64,000 nucleotides of DNA from Cantharellus purpuraceus (Eukaryota > Basidiomycota > Agaricomycetes > Cantharellales > Hydnaceae): contig JALBUN010000001.1 of assembly GCA_025174535.1 (NCBI GenBank), positions 1,612,001-1,676,000 on the forward strand, given 5' to 3'. The notes beneath the pieces were generated by a model. The model worked only from the letters and a program-made list of their open reading frames with translations. It searched no databases and was not told where the DNA came from. The position numbers were made by a program, and so were the translations under genes. Shown here piece after piece: positions 60,262-64,000 of this stretch (position 1 is the stretch's first letter; each line of letters starts with the position of its first letter).

Positions 60262-61030
60262 GTCGATGCAGAAGGAGCGATAATTAGACAAGGTTGGCTG
60301 CGTTCAACACTCTTATTCCATCTTTCCTGGGGGTCATCGCGTTAGCGCCCTTGGGGTTCGGCTACCCCCCGGCCTCAGCCACAGCACCGTCGGGCTCCCA
60401 ATTCCGTCTTTTTGTCAATGTGCTTCAACATATATGTCTAGCACCATCTTCACCCATCTGCCTAACTAATCTCAACCAACAACCGGGCATCTATCCAGCA
60501 TTTAGCTCGCACTAGCGGCTTTCAAACGACCGTGGTTGTGTCTCGCGCCGCGTCCAAAACATGCAGCAATATAGTCAGCCATACTTACAGAGAGATGAAA
60601 TTTGGCACACAAATAGTCCCGATTTAGCCATGTGAAATGTACATGACTATCTTGGCACACAATTAGCTTATTGGAACTGATCAATTGTTATAGGACCAGG
60701 AACATAGCGACTACATATTCCAACATGGTGGATGACGTGGGCTTGGTGTGGGTGTGGGTTGGGGGAGGTCAGCAGATCCATTGCTGGTGTGATGAGGGGG
60801 GGAAGTATGTGTGGCTATTGTCTGTACAACCGTGCCTCTAGGTCATGCATGGCCCGACACTCAAATGCGGGGCAGTGGAAAGCGGGACAGAGCGGTACCA
60901 GCGCTGGAGCATCGAGAAACGTGAGTCAGCCACCCTCGTCCATGGCCGGACGCCATAAATGAACCCCATGCAGCGGAAAGGGCTCTGGTGGGCCGATCGG
61001 AAATTGAGCACAGAGATACCAGCGATGCAG
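60262..61030. other. Intergenic region
   Basis: About 770 bp between two minus-strand genes. It contains the presumed promoter of the hypothetical gene and the 3' end of the Yippee gene. Short open frames on both strands show no homology. Confidence 0.4.
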
Positions 61031-61519
61031 TTACTGGACGTCGACCAGCAGGGCACGCTCCAGGATAAACTTGCCCTCCTTGTACTTCTGAGAGTCCTCG
61101 TACGCCCGATCCTATGCCACCACCGTGAGCCCTCGGCACGAGAGCATCAACCCCCCGACTTACATATTTCCACCCCAGGATGGTGTGACATTTGACGCAG
61201 TGAATGTCTCGCACGATATGCACGCCCGTCGTCATCTGCCGTTCTTGCGGGTCGGTTGCGTAGACGTTGACCCTGTGCCCTGTCAGCACAGCGCGCGGGA
61301 GGTATACGGTGCTGCTCACACTTGGTCAAAGAGGTAGGCACGACCGTGCTGGCCGTTGAATGCCTAGTCGAAGAGGGAAGATGAAGACGAACCAGCCGAT
61401 AGGGGCCCGTGGTTACTCACCCTAGACACCATTGAGTCGATGGTTGCGAGGTGGGTGCGACAAGATAAGCAGCCAAATATGCGTGAAGCAGAGAGATACT
61501 CTCGATGGGACCAACCCAT
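61031..61519 (-). CDS. MOH1: Yippee-family zinc-binding protein
   Basis: Start ATG 61519 gives MGWSHREYLSASRIFGCLSC, then RTHLATIDSMVSR. An intron joins AFNGQHGRAYLFDQV. A second intron (donor gtgagc, acceptor gggcacag) joins VNVYATDPQERQMTTGVHIV and RDIHCVKCHTILGWKY. A third leads to DRAYEDSQKYKEGKFILERA and LLVDVQ, with the stop at 61031-61033. The two CxxC pairs (CLSC and CVKC) bind one zinc ion in the Yippee/cereblon-like fold. About 110 residues, as in all YPEL proteins. In yeast the homologue MOH1 and the Gid-complex link suggest a role in ubiquitin ligase regulation, but this is not settled. Confidence 0.93.
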
Positions 61520-61976
61520 GGATGCTGAGCTCTAGATAGGAACACTGTTGCTAATCGATAGGAGCGCTGGGAGTCAGAGGCAGTACTGGCGGAATCGCTG
61601 AGGCGGAGCCGACCAAACGGCGCTCAGCGGTGACTGCAACAAGAATGCTTATGATAACAACGAGCTATGTATAAGTGGTGGAATAGCTAGCACTTGTGCA
61701 TCTGTCTCGACCGTGGTAATGATGTGCACCTTAGCCGAGTTACAGAATCAACAGCGACCTATGAGGCTGTGAGCGGAGCAGCTGAGTGTACGCTGCCCAA
61801 AAGAATATTTGTTCCATTCCTCGACCGACACGATCAAAAAAAAAACAAGAGTACCTACACAAGTACTTTGTGCTGCTTCGCGTTCCCGCGCCTAAGCACG
61901 TTGTCTCTTGTGGACCCATTCTAGTTTGTCACTCACACTCGTTGAACCCTCGCAGGTCGAATATCTATCTACCACA
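61520..61976. promoter_or_regulatory. Divergent promoter region, Yippee / Golgi membrane protein
   Basis: About 460 bp between divergent start codons. It includes an A-rich run near 61839-61847 on the plus strand, close to the membrane protein gene. No coding exon supported. Confidence 0.35.
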
Positions 61977-63628
61977 ATGGAAGTCCCTCACTACGACAAT
62001 CCTTCCACCTCCTACCTCCACGAGGGAACTGACTACAAGCAATCCTATGGCGATGAGGACGTCGAATACCAGTATCCCCCCGCCCAGCGCACCGTCTTCT
62101 ATCCACCCCCAAAACCCCCCATGCCCCTCTATGGCGACGCCACAGACCCAGATGCCGACACAGAGTTTTCCAATTCCCGGCAAGGTTTGAACCCCATGGT
62201 TCCCGCAGAGAGGGACAAGCGATCGTGCATGCAGCGGGTGCGCCCCGTCAGTCGCCACTCTAGACACCTTTGCTGATCATGCGATAGTATCTTCCCAGCT
62301 CTCTCGCGTGTCGATTATATCTCCTTGTCGTCTTGCTCCAGACCGCAGTAGATGTAGCCATGGAAGCCGATATCCTCATCCAGTTTGACGATTTACCTCC
62401 GAATGCTAACAAGAGTTCCACCGCCACCAACAATTTCCAACGGCTCCCCGTATACCTGGGCATCTTTGCTCTAGCACAGTATGTTCTCTCTTTCGCCGTC
62501 AGTTACGAGCGTCTTACGTCTGTTGTCAGTGTATTCCAATTTATTCTCGCTATTGACGCTGTCATATTTCGTAACACACTTCAATTCTTATTTCTCGTGT
62601 ATGTGACCCCCCCCCCCCTTCACTGCCACCTTGATTCAATCTCATCGCTCTTGCAGCATATTCAACGCCCTCCTTTTGGTATACGCCACCATCCAAATAT
62701 CCGAAGTCCGTAGCATCTTTCCCCGAAATCAAACAGGCGTTTTCTCAAAAGTTCCCATTTCGGTTCTCACCGACATCATTCCCATTGTCATCGGTGTTTC
62801 AGAAGTGGCTTATATTGGGCTTGGTTGGAAAATCTACACTGAATTCGGGTGGAAGCTATACAAGCTGCTTGGCGCAGATCGGCGCATCAAGAAGATGTAT
62901 GCCCAATACCAGATCTTGGAGTGTATGCTCAAGTTCGATGTCTTTTTCTGGCTGGGATTCTCAATACAGGTTCGTCATACGTTTATCTGACTTTTACCCT
63001 TTTAAGGTATTACGGTCATTCATGAACTCTTAATAGTTTCTGGGTCTGGTGCTGAACCACTCTGACTTTGAGTTTACCCTCACCCTTGTCGCTCTCCCTC
63101 TTTCGCTGCTTTTGCTTATTGAGGGTCATCTGGCGGCAAAACACGAAAAAACATGGATGATGGTCAGTTTCCTCATAGGACTACTCGCAGGCTTTGCATA
63201 TTTCAGTTACAAGGCATGTCAAATTCTGTCACGAACAGACCTCGGACATCTGACAACTTTACGCAGATGGTGACCATCATTCTCCGTCGCAACGAGCCCG
63301 AGTTTCAACCGGTTTTCAAATCACTGGCAATCTTCAGTCAGTTCTATCTCCATTTGTCACTCGTGCTTCTGTTGAGACATTGTATTCAGCTGCCATCTCC
63401 ATGGTGTTGTTGGTAACAACGTTCATATGGGCCGTTATGGTGATGATGAACTTTGGTCGTGGACTCAAAGTGCAATGTTCGTCAGACGACTGTCTTCTGT
63501 GTTGTGCTTTGCTAATGGTCGATATAGTGTTGAAGAGCAAGGGAAATAAAGATGGCCGCCGGATCCACCGGCCAGCCAACGGGGGCTACTCGATAAGCAC
63601 ACACCCGAACCGGATGAGTATCGAATGA
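61977..63628 (+). CDS. Multispanning membrane protein, UPF0658 (Golgi) family-like
   Basis: Start ATG 61977 gives a 90-residue polar, Tyr/Pro-rich N-terminus (MEVPHYDNPSTSYLHEGTDY). Joined exons then encode about eight membrane spans: FPALSRVDYISLLVVLLQTA, LPVYLGIFALAQ, FQFILAIDAVIFRNTLQFLF, IFNALLLVYATIQISEVRSI, VLTDIIPIVIGVSEVAYIGL, LKFDVFFWLGFSIQ, FTLTLVALPLSLLLLIEGH, MMVSFLIGLLAGFAYFSYK and LYSAAISMVLLVTTFIWAVM. The cytosolic loop WKLYKLLGADRRIKKMYAQY is a recognisable block of the family, which includes a Golgi protein of fission yeast. The end is a basic tail PNRMSIE at 63628. Seven or so introns; one holds a run of about 12 C (near 62608-62619). Function unknown. Confidence 0.8.
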
Positions 63629-64000
63629 CCCCGCGACTTCGACTACTCGGTTCATCCTTATTTCTCGTTCGCCTTTCGCATACGTCTGTTGCATCATGTC
63701 CACCATCTCCCGCACTGTACCAAGCGCCATCTCGGACTTTTTTTCTTTTCAGATCCTGTTTACCTCCCCCGTCTTGCATAACAGTCAGTTTATTAAACTT
63801 ATACTCGGCGCTTTCTTACTGGTTTGGCGAGTGCCCTTTAAGTCTAGATCATTGTGGCCTCTCTATACTACATGCTTATTGTGTATGTTGATATTTGATC
63901 ACGACTACAAAGATCCCCCTTGTAAGTTGCTCTTGACGTCAGGAAAACTCTGAAGAAATCGTGAATTTCTTATATATGCAACTATAAATACGGTACTGTA
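63629..64000. other. Window end, possible 5' part of a further gene
   Basis: An ATG at 63696 opens an 85-codon plus frame (MSTISRTVPSAISDFFSFQI) with a hydrophobic stretch (LILGAFLLVWRVPF) ending at 63953. It lacks splice support and no family is recognised. It may be a small gene, the first exon of a gene running off the window, or 3' UTR of the preceding gene. Confidence 0.2.

Noticed and set aside
59817..60287. Plus-strand frame of 156 codons
   Set aside because: The minus strand over the same region has an intron-supported start and continuous frame; the plus frame is Gly/Arg-rich by complement of Ser/Pro codons.

Overview
The window is nuclear DNA of a filamentous basidiomycete, most likely an agaricomycete. 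Genes sit close together on both strands. Almost every gene is cut by many short introns (about 35-100 nt), mostly GT-AG with CTRAC-like branch points, and the proteins are typical fungal housekeeping families. There is no sign of bacterial operons, CRISPR, an intact transposon, or organellar or viral DNA. Gene models were assembled by eye: exons were joined wherever family-conserved protein sequence continued across a canonical intron.

Left part (1-15.4 kb): a decayed fragment near 1 kb, a C-terminally anchored membrane protein (2.6-3.5 kb), a small single-pass membrane protein (4.2-4.9 kb), the Sec61 gamma translocon subunit (5.0-5.5 kb), a PPR-like mitochondrial protein (5.9-8.0 kb), mitochondrial glycine decarboxylase P protein (8.1-12.0 kb), an unresolved gene (12.3-14.0 kb) and an APH-type small-molecule kinase (14.1-15.3 kb).

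Middle (15.8-39.9 kb): translation elongation factor 2; an arginase/agmatinase-family protein with a signal peptide and a C-terminal KDEL; a PalI/Rim9 pH sensor; a GNAT acetyltransferase; an acyl-CoA dehydrogenase; an unidentified terminal exon ending in an inverted repeat; MCM5 and CSN6 diverging from a promoter with two MluI cell-cycle boxes; a TMEM205-like membrane protein; a GT32 mannosyltransferase-like enzyme; U2 snRNP A'; a BTG/Tob anti-proliferative domain protein; and complex I subunit NDUFS3.

Right part (40-64 kb): a disordered protein of about 1,800 residues; succinyl-CoA ligase beta and an Mtc1-family protein, whose start codons lie back to back 54 bp apart; an AcpS-type phosphopantetheinyl transferase; splicing factor SPF27; a chromodomain protein with a large C-terminal region (possibly Chp1-like); peroxisomal membrane protein 4; a Ras GTPase that seems to need a 2-nt exon; a hypothetical protein; a Yippee protein; and a Golgi-type multispanning membrane protein.

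The genes do not form one pathway. Mitochondrial metabolism (GCV2, LSC2, NDUFS3, ACAD, PPT2), RNA splicing (LEA1, SPF27) and replication or chromatin (MCM5, chromodomain protein) recur. The most unusual signals are in gene structure: the 2-nt Ras exon, two GC-AG introns in EF2, tiny exons in SEC61G and the chromodomain gene, and the KDEL tail on an agmatinase-family protein.
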